Below, in pieces: positions 9,398 to 19,453 of a stretch of DNA of 64,000 nt. The translations under genes and the position numbers were made by a program. Below the pieces are notes generated by a model that saw nothing but the letters and a program-made list of their open reading frames with translations, was not told the DNA's origin and searched no databases. Position 1 is the first letter of the stretch; every line of letters begins with the position of its first letter. Source of the DNA: Limnanthes douglasii subsp. nivea (taxonomy: Eukaryota; Streptophyta; Magnoliopsida; Brassicales; Limnanthaceae); contig JAUPFV010000004.1 in assembly GCA_036936605.1 (NCBI GenBank), positions 93,088,334 to 93,152,333 on the forward strand, in the 5' to 3' direction.

Positions 9398-12265
9398 ATG
9401 GGCAAAGAAAAATCTCACAAGCACTCATCAGGTTCGAAGAGGAAAAAGTCCCATAGAGACAGGAAAAACTCTCACGAGCGAAAACGAGCCAGGGGGGCTT
9501 CCCTAACCACTCGAGAACCCACTGTCTCAATTAATGTTGAAGATCGCCCCCAAAAATCTCCAAGCCCGCGAAGGACTTCGAGGAGTCCCCCTCGGAACTC
9601 AGTTAGTCCCCCTCGAAGGCAAAACTTGGAACGCAATGTCGAAAATCCTCCTCGTAGGCAAAACCTAGAACACAATACTGGAAGTCCTCCTCGAAGGCCA
9701 AGTCTAGAACAAAGTATTAAAAGTCCTCCTCGAAGGCAAGACTTGCAACATAGCACCGAAAGCCCTCCTCGAAGACAAGGAACGGAAGTGTCTAGTCTGC
9801 CCTCCACACCATCCATGACCATCCATGGTACTCAATTCTCACCTTCAAGAACACTTATCACCGAAGAGGATATGCGGATTAGGCATGAAGAAACGTTAGA
9901 CCCCATAGTTATGAAACCCTTCAACAAGTTCCTCGGACATAAAAAGTCTATTATCTCCTTGTCAGGCCCTGCAAATGGTGGAACTTTCTCTTCGGCAATA
10001 TCCGAGGAACAAGCCCGCCGGATAGCGCCAAAATCGAAGGGAGATGTGACTTTGCCCTTAGAGTTAGACAATATTGCCGGCAATAATATTAGAGGCATTG
10101 AGAACAAGCACATGGTGGCCCTTGCCAATATCAAGTACAAGTACTTTTCGGAGGCTGAAGAGACAATGCTTAGGGCTCGATGGGGCATTCCTTCGTATAT
10201 TAATATCAGATTTCCCTCCGAAGGAGAGACGCCCTTGTCTGTGAGGGATCACGAGGTGGTGGTCTACACAGAAATCATGAACTGGGGGCTAAGGTATCCC
10301 TTAGACCCCTTCTTTATTGAATACCTCTCAAAAATAGATCTTTGTCCCTCACAAGTTGGGCCCAACATGTGGTTCACATTAATGGCTTGCATAATGGCCT
10401 CAAGGATTTCAGGCCAAGAATTTTTGTTGGAACAAATCATTGGTCTAGCTGGTCTTGCTCGAAACCCTTACTTCCCCTTCTACTCAATGACATTCAACCA
10501 GGGGCAAAAGGTGTTAAAGGATCTCTTGGAAGCAGACAAAAAATGGAGGCAACAGTTCTTTTTTTTCTCTGGATGTTGGGAGACCGGCTCCCAAGCCACT
10601 CCTTCGAATCCACATAAGCTCTCCTTGAAATGGACTATGAAATGTAAGTACTCCTCGAATCATTATATGCCCTCAAACTTAAAATTTTTCTGTAAATTTC
10701 TCTAAGTGCATGATTCCTTCAAATCTCATAGCTGCCATGTCTTCGAACAGCATATTCTGTGTAACCGTTCTTCTCCTTTGTTATTTGCTGCAGTTATGAC
10801 CGGAGTATCCAAACCCTACACCGACTACGTCGAAGGAGCTACCACTGTTTTCACTAACCTTCGCATGTGGGCAAAAGAACAGTGGGACAATCGTTTTCGC
10901 CGTTGCTTTGTCGATGAGAACTTGGCCAGAAGTCGACTCTGGAGGCTCGATCCTCTGGATCGTGTAAGTATGAGGAGCCTAATGACTCCACCTTCTGAAC
11001 GAGAAGTGCTAGAGCGATGCAGCAAGCAGGATGTAACAATCTATCTACCCAAACGCTCTCGCTCGCAAAGTCACCTGGATGAATCTCCAGAAGATGAAGC
11101 CACACCACCTCAACCAACAAATCCCAAACCAATCACGACGACTCAAAAATCAAGCTCTTCGAAAAACATAGGGGCCTCGAACTCCAGTAACCTTCGAACA
11201 ACTGAAGCCTGTCGAACAAATGAGACCCCTCGATCAAATGCTTCAACAATATCTACTCCTTCACCTGCTGCTACTATCCTTCCACCCAAGAAAGACAACA
11301 AGAAAAAGGATTTGAAGGGAAAGGGTATTCTGCTTGAGCCCATCGAAGAGCAATCTGAGGGAGGAGAAACTCCTGATAATAATGAAGGTACTAACTTTGA
11401 CAGAGAAGTTCAAGATGGCGCAGTTGATGCTGAAAACAGAGGTGGCCTATCACCCAAGGAAACCTCCTACCAGTCTTTGCACTCTCCTCTGACTGAGGCG
11501 TCTCAACCAGCCTCCTTCGAAGGCAGTCCAAGGGTGGCCCCTATTTCTGCCCCTCGAACAAACCCCCCATTATTCGTTCATCCTGATGTGGCCTGTGGTA
11601 ATTATTCTGAGTTCGATTCTGCAGATCTAGGATCTCCGTCGAGCTCCTTCGAGGTCCCCTTGGACGATGAGTTTTCAATGAATCTACGAAGACTGCTGCA
11701 CACGTCAGTTAATCGAGGAAAGAAGATGCGCCATCTCGAGAAGCGCAAGAATCACTATAAGTTTAAAGCATCAGTTGCTGCCGCTAAGCTTGAAGAAGCC
11801 AAGAAGGAACATGCAGTTGTCGAAGGCCAAGCTGATGCCTTGTATGAACGTCTTTCTGCTGCTGAGCATTATATAACAGTAATAGAACATTGTTGCCAGG
11901 AAGAGAGGGACTTATACAAGAAAAAGACTGACACCCAAGAGCTGCTGATCTCTGAGTACAAGGCAGGGCGTCGCAAGGCATGCGATGCATTCGAGCAATG
12001 CAGTGAGGGTTTTAAAAAGGTAGTCGAAGAGCGCGACGATTTGAAAAGAAAGATTAGAAGTTTCCCAGCAGAGATCGAAGAGGCAAAGGAAAAAGGTGCA
12101 GATGCTTATGCTGCCAAATGTTCGAAGACTTTACAAGCTCGAGATGCTGCCACTCGAGCTGGCTTATTGACCCAAATATACACTGATCACCCTGACTATG
12201 AACTGGGTCCCTTCTGGAAGCTTGTCCCCCCAGAACTTCGGCCACCCCAAATAGTTGTTCAGTGA
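9398..12265 (+). CDS. Element C antisense additional ORF (two exons)
   Basis: Large protein on the strand opposite gag-pol, here 9398-10643 joined to 10794-12265, 905 residues if spliced. Residues 1-30 are basic. About 50-145 carry five SPPRR-type repeats like an SR/RS domain. About 200-415 form the conserved domain (ARWGIPSYINIRFP, MNWGLRYPLDPFF, WFTLMACIMASR), of the type annotated in plants as 'putative gypsy-type transposon'. After a low-complexity S/T/P region, the last ~170 residues are coiled coil. Just past the stop another frame encodes an acidic SESDDSENEGSD tail ending at 12317, so the original C-terminus may have been lost by a one-base change near 12262. Homologous remnants are at 1-1181, 22764-23690 and 60299-62378. 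Biochemical function unknown. Confidence 0.85.
10644..10793 (+). other. Predicted intron in the antisense ORF
   Basis: Donor T|GTAAGTA at 10643/10644 and acceptor TTTGCTGCAG|TT at 10793/10794, 150 bp with a T-rich 3' end. It contains the in-frame TAA at 10703-10705 that otherwise splits the ORF, and its removal keeps frame (...MKF then MTGVSK). The homologous place in B and G is also interrupted by splice-like signals. Confidence 0.8.
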
Positions 12266-13010
12266 GAGTGACGACTCAGAAAATGAAGGGAGTGATAATT
12301 CGAAGAACGCCGACTAAGCGAGAGGGTCATAGGTAGTTTTTTGTATGGCCTAAAAGGCCTTTGTTTTTTTGTAATGGTTGGAAGTTGTTTGTGCTGTTTC
12401 AACAAGTACTTGAAATTTTAACTCATCAATGCATTTTTCTTCGAACTTATTATTGTACTAGCCCTTCGAACAATGAGCACTTGGATAAAGTCACAAATTC
12501 GTACGGCCTTCGACAGAATTTAATTTAGATAGATTTAGCAGGTGTCATATTTATCATTAGGCCTTCGAATGCCAACTTACTTGGCCTTCGACAAATTAAC
12601 ACTTAGAAAGATTCAACAAGTTTTATACTTGCACTAAGGTCGGCGAACAATTATAACTCAGACATTTTTAGTAAGTTTTCTATATACAAGAAAGCCTTCG
12701 AATTTCAACCCACCTGGTCTTCGAAAAATTATTACTTAGGCATTTTTACCAAGTTTTATATTTGCATCTAGGCCTTCGAACTCCAGCTTATGTGGCCTTC
12801 GAATCTAGTTCTTCGAACAATAATTACTTGAATATATGATTATGTGGCCTTCGAATTAGGCCTTCGAATTCCAACCTACGCGTCCTTCGGACAATAAGTA
12901 GGGTCTTCGAGAAAAAAGGAAAACAGAAAATAATTTATAAGGAAAAAACGTTCTTGATGTATTACTGGGGGTGGCTTCGAGGCACACCTCATAGTGATAA
13001 AAAATTATCC
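12266..13010. repeat. Degenerate CTTCGAA-rich repeats in element C spacer
   Basis: Non-coding. From about 12440 to 12910 a loose ~60-70-bp unit with 'ggccttcgaa...ccaac..a..tggccttcgaa' recurs with many indels; TTCGAA occurs about a dozen times. Contains the likely 3' end of the aORF transcript. Confidence 0.6.
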
Positions 13011-13162
13011 GAAGGTCCCAAATCATCATGGCTCAACTTAATGTAACCCTAAGAATAGTTTGAAAGTCCCAAATCATCGTGGCACATCGTCATGTGACCC
13101 GAAGAATAGTTTGAAAGTCCCAAATCATCGTGGCACATCTTAATGTGAATGTGGTTCAGAAA
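13011..13162. repeat. 51-bp tandem repeat, three copies
   Basis: Unit starts 'gaaagtcccaaatcatcgtg' and repeats at 13011, 13062 and 13113 with a few mismatches. It is related to the 49-bp array that follows (shared 'ggcacat...aatgtgac'). Confidence 0.85.
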
Positions 13163-13170
13163 ATCGGTCG

Positions 13171-13466
13171 AAGGACACCAATTCGAGGCACATGTTAATG
13201 TGACTCAAAAAATAGTGTAAGGGACAACACTTCGAGGCACATGTTAATGTGACTCAAAAAATAGTGTGAGGGACAACACTTCAAGGCACATGTTAATGTG
13301 ACTCAAAAAATAGTGTGAGGGACAATACTTCGAGGCACATATTAATGTGACTCAAAAAATAGTGTGAGGGACAACACTTCGAGGCACATGTTAATGTGAC
13401 TCAAAAAATAGTGTGAGGGACAATACTTCGAGGCACATATTAATGTGACTCAAAAAATAGTGTGAG
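13171..13466. repeat. 49-bp tandem repeat, about six copies
   Basis: Unit 'gggacaacacttcgaggcac' followed by 'atgttaatgtgactc' and 'aaaaaatagtgtga'; spacing is exactly 49 bp (for example 13270 to 13319). Copies are about 95% alike. It lies between the 3' ends of the convergent pol and aORF genes of element C. Confidence 0.95.
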
Positions 13467-13617
13467 GCAAAGAAACGTTGTATTAACAGGATCACCGAAA
13501 CACCTCATTAAAACCTTCCTGTGCCTAACAGGGTAGGAAAGAGTGTGTCCTCACCAAAAGTTTTCTCGAGGTATACAAAGAAAATAAAAAGAAATACAAT
13601 ATTCTATCTGAGCTCTG

Positions 13618-15468
13618 CTAATCGAGGTACAACTTTAAATGCTCAATATTCCAAGGTAAGCGGAGATATCGTCCATCTTCATCTTTTAGCCGATATGTGC
13701 CTGGTTTAATCTTGTCGGTGACCTCATAGGGGCCTTCCCAATTAGGGCCTAGCTTCCCCAGACTCTTGTCCTTAGTGTGTAAGAAAATTTTCCGTAGGAC
13801 CTTGTCTCCCACCTGAAAGTCCCTGTGGTTGACTTTGGATGCGTATCGACTCCTCATAAGAGTTTGATAATGAAGGGAAGTCAGTTGCGCCCGCTGTCTC
13901 TTTTCCTCCACCAAGTCCAAAGCCAATGTTTTATGCGCGTCATTCGTGTCTGCATCATAAGCTGCTATTCGATGTGAAGGGAAGAGGATCTCCGAAGGAA
14001 CCACGACATCCATTCCATAAACTAAGTCAAAAGGGGACACAGCGGTGGCTGTTCGTGGGGTCGTTCGATATGCCCATAGTACTTCCTGTAAATAGTCGGG
14101 CCATTTCCCCGCCTTTCCTTCTAAGTTCTTCCTCAGCCCGTCGAGGATGGTGCGATTGGTTACTTCCACCTGGCCATTTGCCTGAGGATGAAATGGCGCC
14201 GAGAAACATTGTCGTATTCCCCTTGACACACAAAAATTGTGAAATTCTTTGTTATCAAATTGTGGACCATTGTCCGTCGTAATCTGCAATGGCATACCAA
14301 AACGACAACAGATATTAGACAAAACAAATTTGATCACATCCTTGGCTTTCGTGCCTGCAAGTGGCTCAGCCTCTACCCACTTAGAAAAATAAACAACGGC
14401 TACAATTATCGTCTGTCTGCCCCCAGAGGCCATAGGTAAAGGTCCAACCAAGTCAATGCCCCATCTATCAAAAGGAACCGCCTCTGGGATGCTTTCCATC
14501 AGTGCTCCTGGCTTGTGGATTATATTAGCGTACCGCTGGCACGTGTCACAACGCTTAACCAAATCTTTTGCATCGGCCAAAATAGTTGGCCGGTAATAAC
14601 CTGCCAAGAATACTCGGCGAATCAGAGCTTTATATCCACAATGAGCGGATCCTTCGCCATCGTGTAACTCGGAGAGGATAATTTGTGATTCGGGTCCATT
14701 CAAGCACTTCAGTAATGGCCGACTCAGAGATTTTTTATACAACGACCCGTCCAACAAAATGTAACCGTAAGACTTAAATCTTACTTTTCTGGCTTCATAT
14801 TTGTCGGTGGGTAAAATGTCATGAGCCAAAAAATCAATGATGACTGTTCTCCAATCAGGGGTAATCGCATGATTTTCCTCTGAGATATTCATCACATGGT
14901 CCTTAGTGATAGAGATCGACGGGCATGTCTGGGTCAAAACCCAAGGATAACCCTCGGTCCGAGAAGCAGAAGCAAGAGAATCCGGGATGGCATTCATTTC
15001 CCGTCGGACATGCTCGAACTTGACGCCTTCGAATCCCGACGCCAAATCTTTCACCAGTTTCAAGTATTGTACCAATGTTTCCTTCCTTGCCTCGGACTCT
15101 CCTAAAACCTGATTTATTACCAACTGAGAATCACTGACCAATTTTATCCGTCGAGCTCCGCATATCTGAGCTAACCGTAGGCCGGCTAAAGCTGCTTCGT
15201 ACTCAGCCTCATTATTAGTGGCTTTGAAACCGAAACGGATGGCTTGGAACATGGCGACCCCTTGCGGGGATATTAACTGAAATCCTGCCCCGCAGCCTGA
15301 GATGTTTGACCCCCCATCCGTTCGTACTACCCATTCTTCCTCAGCGACTATATCAGATACCTCCTGTTCGTCCCTGTCAGAGTGAAATTCAACCAGAAAA
15401 TCCGCTAAAACCTGTGCTTTTATCGCTGTGCGAGGCTCAAATGTTATGTCAAAGTCTCCCAACCTCAA
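13618..15468 (-). CDS. Element C RNase H and integrase
   Basis: Open for 616 codons without internal stops. The N-terminal ~200 residues form an RNase H domain (TDGGSN, NNEAEYEAALAGL, VSDSQLV, REMNAIPDSLAS). Then come the integrase zinc-binding region (HDGEGSAHCGYKAL...CDTCQRY), the DDE core (D in WGIDLVGPLP, D in TTDNGPQF, E in NGQVEVTNR) and a C-terminal DNA-binding region ending WNIEHLKLYLD. It is the 3' end of the pol polyprotein; the first codons are only nominal because a one-base frameshift near 15458-15461 separates it from the preceding frame. Confidence 0.9.
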   Translation of the reverse strand: MRLGDFDITFEPRTAIKAQVLADFLVEFHSDRDEQEVSDIVAEEEWVVRTDGGSNISGCGAGFQLISPQGVAMFQAIRFGFKATNNEAEYEAALAGLRLAQICGARRIKLVSDSQLVINQVLGESEARKETLVQYLKLVKDLASGFEGVKFEHVRREMNAIPDSLASASRTEGYPWVLTQTCPSISITKDHVMNISEENHAITPDWRTVIIDFLAHDILPTDKYEARKVRFKSYGYILLDGSLYKKSLSRPLLKCLNGPESQIILSELHDGEGSAHCGYKALIRRVFLAGYYRPTILADAKDLVKRCDTCQRYANIIHKPGALMESIPEAVPFDRWGIDLVGPLPMASGGRQTIIVAVVYFSKWVEAEPLAGTKAKDVIKFVLSNICCRFGMPLQITTDNGPQFDNKEFHNFCVSRGIRQCFSAPFHPQANGQVEVTNRTILDGLRKNLEGKAGKWPDYLQEVLWAYRTTPRTATAVSPFDLVYGMDVVVPSEILFPSHRIAAYDADTNDAHKTLALDLVEEKRQRAQLTSLHYQTLMRSRYASKVNHRDFQVGDKVLRKIFLHTKDKSLGKLGPNWEGPYEVTDKIKPGTYRLKDEDGRYLRLPWNIEHLKLYLD

Positions 15469-16906
15469 CGGACCATTTAGTCATTCTGCCAGAGACGTCT
15501 GGTCGCTGTAATAGACTTTTGAGGGGAAACGTCGTTCGGACCACAATTGGATGCGCTTGAAAATAAGGTCTCATCTTTCGCGCTGCTGTCACAAACGCCA
15601 AAGCCACCTTCTCCAAAGTAAGATACCGCTTTTCGGCATCTAGCAAACTCTTGCTGACATAATAAATTGGCCTTAGGAGAGCATCAGCTTCTCAGAGGAG
15701 CACGGAACTGACCGCACATGCGGATACCGCTATATACACAATCAACGTCTCCCCCACCAATGGTTTAGATAAAACTTCCGGCGAGGTTAGATACTCCTGA
15801 ATTTGACGAAACGCCGTCGAACACTCTTCGGTCCAACAGAATTGCTTCGCATTCCGCAAAACTTTAAAGAATGGGGCACATTTGTCCGACGAGCGGGAAA
15901 TGAATCGATTGAGGGCAGCCAATCGCCCTGTCAGGATTTGTACCTCTTTAATGTTTCGATGAGGGCTCATAGTGATCAACGCTCTTAATTGCTCCGGGTC
16001 CGCCTCAATACCTTTCTCACTGATCATGTAGCCAAGAAATTTACCCGACCGTACTCCAAAAATGCACTTTTCTGGATTGAGTTTTAGGTTAACCCTACGC
16101 AAGTTGTGGAATGTCTCCGTGAGGTCGGCAAAATGGTCGTCGTCTTTCTCACTTTTCACCAACATGTCGTTGATATAAGCTTCCATATTCCTCCCAATCT
16201 GCTCCTCGAAGGTCTTATTAACCAGTCGCTGATAAGTTGCCCCCGCGTTTTTTAACCCAAACGGCATGACCTTGTAGCAATATAGACCTCGCCCGGTAAT
16301 AAAAGAAGTACTCTCCTCATCGTTAGCAGCCAGTCGGATTTGATTGTATCCTGAGTAAGCATCCATGAAAGATAGCAACCGATTTCCGGAGGTCGAGTCT
16401 ACTAACTGATCAATGCGCGGGACAGGAAAAGGATCCTTAGGACAAACACGGTTTAAATCTGTGAAGTCGATACACATTCTCCACTTGCCATTCTTCTTCC
16501 TTACCAACACCGGATTCGATGCCCATAGGGGATAATGCGACTCGCGAATATGACCAATACTTAAAAGTCGTTCGACCTCCAACAAGATTGCTGAGGCCTT
16601 TTCCGGGGAGACAGGCCTCCTTTTTTGAACTATTGGTCGGACATCCGATCGCAAGGCGAGCTGGTGACATATAATCTCCGTTGGCACCCCCGTGACATCC
16701 TGTGCACACCAAGCAAACATATCGAGCCTGTCAGATAAAAAATTAATTAACTTTCCTCTAAATTCGGGGGAGAGATGAACCCCTATTTTCAGAACTTTCC
16801 CAGCCATGAACTCGTGTGTCGTAGAGTCCTCCTCCGGGACCTGAAATCCGGGGGCCTCGCTCGGATCATCACAAGGAATGACCTCGGAGGGTGGCCCCTT
16901 TAATTG
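15449..16906 (-). pseudogene. Element C reverse transcriptase with connection domain (disabled)
   Basis: RT is readable throughout: DMFAWCAQDVTGV, VRKKNGKWRMCIDFTDLN, YSGYNQIRLA, FGLKNAGATYQRLV. The catalytic box is Y-I-N-D at about 16170-16182 instead of YIDD, replacing the first catalytic Asp (AAC for GAC). A TGA at 15692-15694 falls where relatives have Arg (CGA to TGA is the simplest change), and the frame is lost by an extra G in the run at about 15458-15461. The frame is shared with the protease upstream, separated only by the TAG at 16907-16909. Confidence 0.9.
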
Positions 16907-16912
16907 CTATGC
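16901..16912 (-). promoter_or_regulatory. Candidate stop-codon readthrough site between protease and RT
   Basis: On the minus strand the pro frame ends GCA TAG CAA TTA AAG, and RT continues in the same frame with no other stop until 15694. TAG-CAA-TTA matches the known plant leaky-termination context UAG-CAR-YYA (the tobamovirus signal) at every position. Readthrough itself is inferred. The alternative is a chance CAG-to-TAG mutation. Confidence 0.6.
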
Positions 16913-18022
16913 TGAGTCAGAGGGTCCCCCTCGAACTCCCTTAGAAGACAAGGCGATTTGGTAGCATTCTCGTGCCATCTTCTGGCTACTTCTGACCGTG
17001 CCAATATTGTTCCCGATTACATATTTTACACATTGATGCACCGTGGAGATGACGCCGTGCATCTGTGACGACCAAGAGCGACCTAGGATAGCATTATATG
17101 AGGTGGGCGCGTCGACCACAATGAAAAGTACCTCTACCTCTTTTTTGAACGGTCCACGACCCAACTCCACCATACATTGAAATTCTCCCACGACAACCGC
17201 CGTAGCACCAGTGAAACCTACTATCGTTCTGTCAGATCTTCGGATGACCGGTGGGTCAGAAATGCGGCGATAAGTACTCATAAACAAAATGTTCGCAGAG
17301 CTTCCTGTGTCGATAAGTATTTTCTGAACCTGATCCCCGGCAATGCCCGCCGCGATCACTACGGCGTCCTCATGAGGGCCTGCTACATTACGCATATCAT
17401 CATCATCAAAACAAATAATAGGGGAAGGCGATCGATGTATTTGTGCGGAGACTCCAGCTTCGATCTGGGTGGTCAAATTCACCATGTGCCTCTTGCGCGA
17501 GCTGTTCGAATTCCCTGCGATGGTGTCTCCACCAAAGATTGCTAAAGACTCAAAAAATGCACACAGACTATCCACTTTCCCCCTTGGGATTGCTTCTTCG
17601 ACCAAGTTCACATTGTTCCTCCCAGCTTTCGGGTCCAAATATTCCTGCTCGATGTCAAAATCATCAACCCCTTCGGAAATTACCATTGTTGTGTCAGTAT
17701 TCTTTGAGACAGCTTTCACCACGGCATTCTTCTGGGAGTGCTTTTTGACATATTCCAATAGCATTCCATTTTCGATGAGAGCCTGCACCTCCTTCTTCAG
17801 GGCTATACAATCTTTGGTGTCGTGGCCCACATCCTCATGATACTTGCAATATTTATTAACGCTTCTGTTCTCCCTCGGTGTTTGTATAGGAAAGGGTTTC
17901 CTAAACGTGACCGAATTTTTAGCTTTATCAAATATTGCAGCGATATTTTCCGTCAACTCCGCATAGTAGTCGGGCCGAGTCCATTTGTTCGACATGTATC
18001 TTCCCCCTTGATTGTGGTTCGA
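16907..18022 (-). CDS. Element C gag C-terminus (zinc knuckle) and aspartic protease
   Basis: Same frame as gag, after the TAA at 18023; the first Met is at 17995. A knuckle-like CKYHEDVGHDTKDC lies at about residues 50-63. The retropepsin domain has KILIDTGSSANIL (catalytic D-T-G), a flap-like TIVGFTGA and SYNAILGRSW. It ends at the TAG of the readthrough candidate. It would be made as part of a gag-pro polyprotein; in this copy the TAA upstream blocks that. Confidence 0.85.
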   Translation of the reverse strand, partial: SNHNQGGRYMSNKWTRPDYYAELTENIAAIFDKAKNSVTFRKPFPIQTPRENRSVNKYCKYHEDVGHDTKDCIALKKEVQALIENGMLLEYVKKHSQKNAVVKAVSKNTDTTMVISEGVDDFDIEQEYLDPKAGRNNVNLVEEAIPRGKVDSLCAFFESLAIFGGDTIAGNSNSSRKRHMVNLTTQIEAGVSAQIHRSPSPIICFDDDDMRNVAGPHEDAVVIAAGIAGDQVQKILIDTGSSANILFMSTYRRISDPPVIRRSDRTIVGFTGATAVVVGEFQCMVELGRGPFKKEVEVLFIVVDAPTSYNAILGRSWSSQMHGVISTVHQCVKYVIGNNIGTVRSSQKMARECYQIALSSKGVRGGPSDSA

Positions 18023-19375
18023 TTAATTGCTAAAATACTGCTGATTTGATTTTTGCCTTGGAGGATACTGACCCGTGCTTTTAGCCTGAACGGTCAGTCG
18101 AGGGCCCTGAGTGCTTGGTTCAACCCGTTGAAGCTGATTGTGGTCCAAATGCTCTCCGGACCCTTTTTCTGAGGCTTGGGTTTCTTCCACCAAGATTCTC
18201 TTCTCAACTTGATCCAGCAATGCTCCAAAAGTCATCGCTTGGCTTTCTGCCACCGTGTCTTTCAACAACCCGGGGAGCAATCCCATTCTGAATGCTGCAA
18301 GCGCCACCGAATCCCTATAGTATTCCATATCTGTCTTGGTTTTGACAAAACGATTGGTGTAGTTTTTGAGGCTCTCCCCCACTTTTTGTCGACAGTATAT
18401 TATGGTGTCCCCGTTGGCCCGAAACTTCTTGCTTCCCACGAAGTGCTGTCTGAAAATGTTCCAGAACATGTCAAAGTTCTTAATGGACCCCTGAGGTAGC
18501 CTGTTGTACCACTTAGATGCCACTCCCTTAAAAGTTTGAGAGAATGCTCTACATAGGAGTTTATCATCGTCGTCAAAGTTTATCATGAAATTCTTAAATT
18601 GCTCGATATGGTTATCCGGATCTTGAGTCCCGTCGAATTTTTCAAGCTTCGAAATGTCAAAATGCTTCGGGAGATTCCCTACTAAGATCTCCGAAGACAG
18701 AGGAGAGGCTCTCCAATTGTGCCCTGTTCGATAAACATTGGACCTTAGATTATCATTGTTTGAGAAGTACAGACCCTCCTCGGAAAGCAAAGTGTATTGT
18801 TGCTGCCATTCCGAATTCCGAGGACCTAGATTATCCTTCCCTGGGCACTTCACCTGCTCATGAGAGCGATCATCTGCTCGGTCGTGGCGGCTCCTCTCCC
18901 GCGAGGATTTCCTCTCCGAACTCCTTCCCCTCCGGGCTCCATTTTGCCTTCGACCACGCTTTTTCTTCCTGTTGTACCTTCGAGGAGATGTTTCAGAAGT
19001 ACTATACCGCGAATAGCCGCTCGAAGAAGTTGAGTCCGAACGGTACTTGTCTTTCTTCCTTGGAGACCGTCGCTCACGTCTCCGAGACCTGTCATCCCGT
19101 TTCTTGGGACGAGTTTCGACGTCCCGTTCCTCCCTTTGTTCGACGGGCTCTCTCCTTATCTCAGATCGAATATTTCTTTGGGCGGCTTCTTTCTCCGCCT
19201 TCAACTTTTCGATTTCCAGCAACAGTTCATTCCTCTGAGCCAAAAGAGCGGAGTCATCAAAATCATTTTCAACACGCCGACCTCCTTCTCCTTCGGACTC
19301 CAAGTCATTTCGAAAATCGTCCCCCTCCATGTTTTCCTCGCAGGGATCAACTAGATCGTCCCCCCGACCTTCCAT
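18023..19375 (-). pseudogene. Element C gag (capsid), ended by a premature TAA
   Basis: Start chosen at the first ATG after the PBS (19375); the frame stays open further upstream into the LTR. An N-terminal acidic/Glu-Arg coiled segment and an Arg/Ser-rich stretch are followed by the Retrotrans_gag domain (FDISKLEKFDGTQDPDNHIEQF, KGVASKWYNRLPQGSI, YTNRFVKTKTDMEYY, MGLLPGLLKD). The TAA at 18023-18025 interrupts the frame before the zinc knuckle. The gag of fragment E has no stop at the matching place, so this stop looks private (CAA to TAA likely) and its TCG AAC context is not a leaky one. Confidence 0.88.
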
Positions 19376-19435
19376 GGTTCTCCTCGGAACAGGAATTATT
19401 TCTAGGGAGTGATGATCGTCGGAACGATTCTCGTT

Positions 19436-19453
19436 TCCCACAGACGGCGCCAC
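19436..19453 (-). other. Element C primer-binding site
   Basis: Directly after the 5' LTR the minus strand reads G then TGGCGCCGTCTGTGGGA. TGGCGCC pairs with the 3' end of tRNAs terminating GGCGCCA (as in plant tRNA-Asp); the rest matches the stretch usually found in Tat elements. Confidence 0.8.

Noticed and set aside
9472..9822. 116-codon minus-strand ORF
   Set aside because: Mirror frame of the SPPRR repeats of the antisense ORF.
10703..10705. Stop codon splitting the antisense ORF into two genes
   Set aside because: A good GT-AG intron removes it and joins the two frames; the second 'start' at 10706 is GTG, not ATG.
12430..12900. Heat-shock elements made of TTCGAA
   Set aside because: Heat-shock sites need GAA and TTC with 2-nt spacing; TTCGAA has none, so the match is not valid.
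18023..18025. Second readthrough stop in gag
   Set aside because: TAA followed by TCG AAC does not match leaky contexts, and fragment E has no stop there; treated as a mutation.
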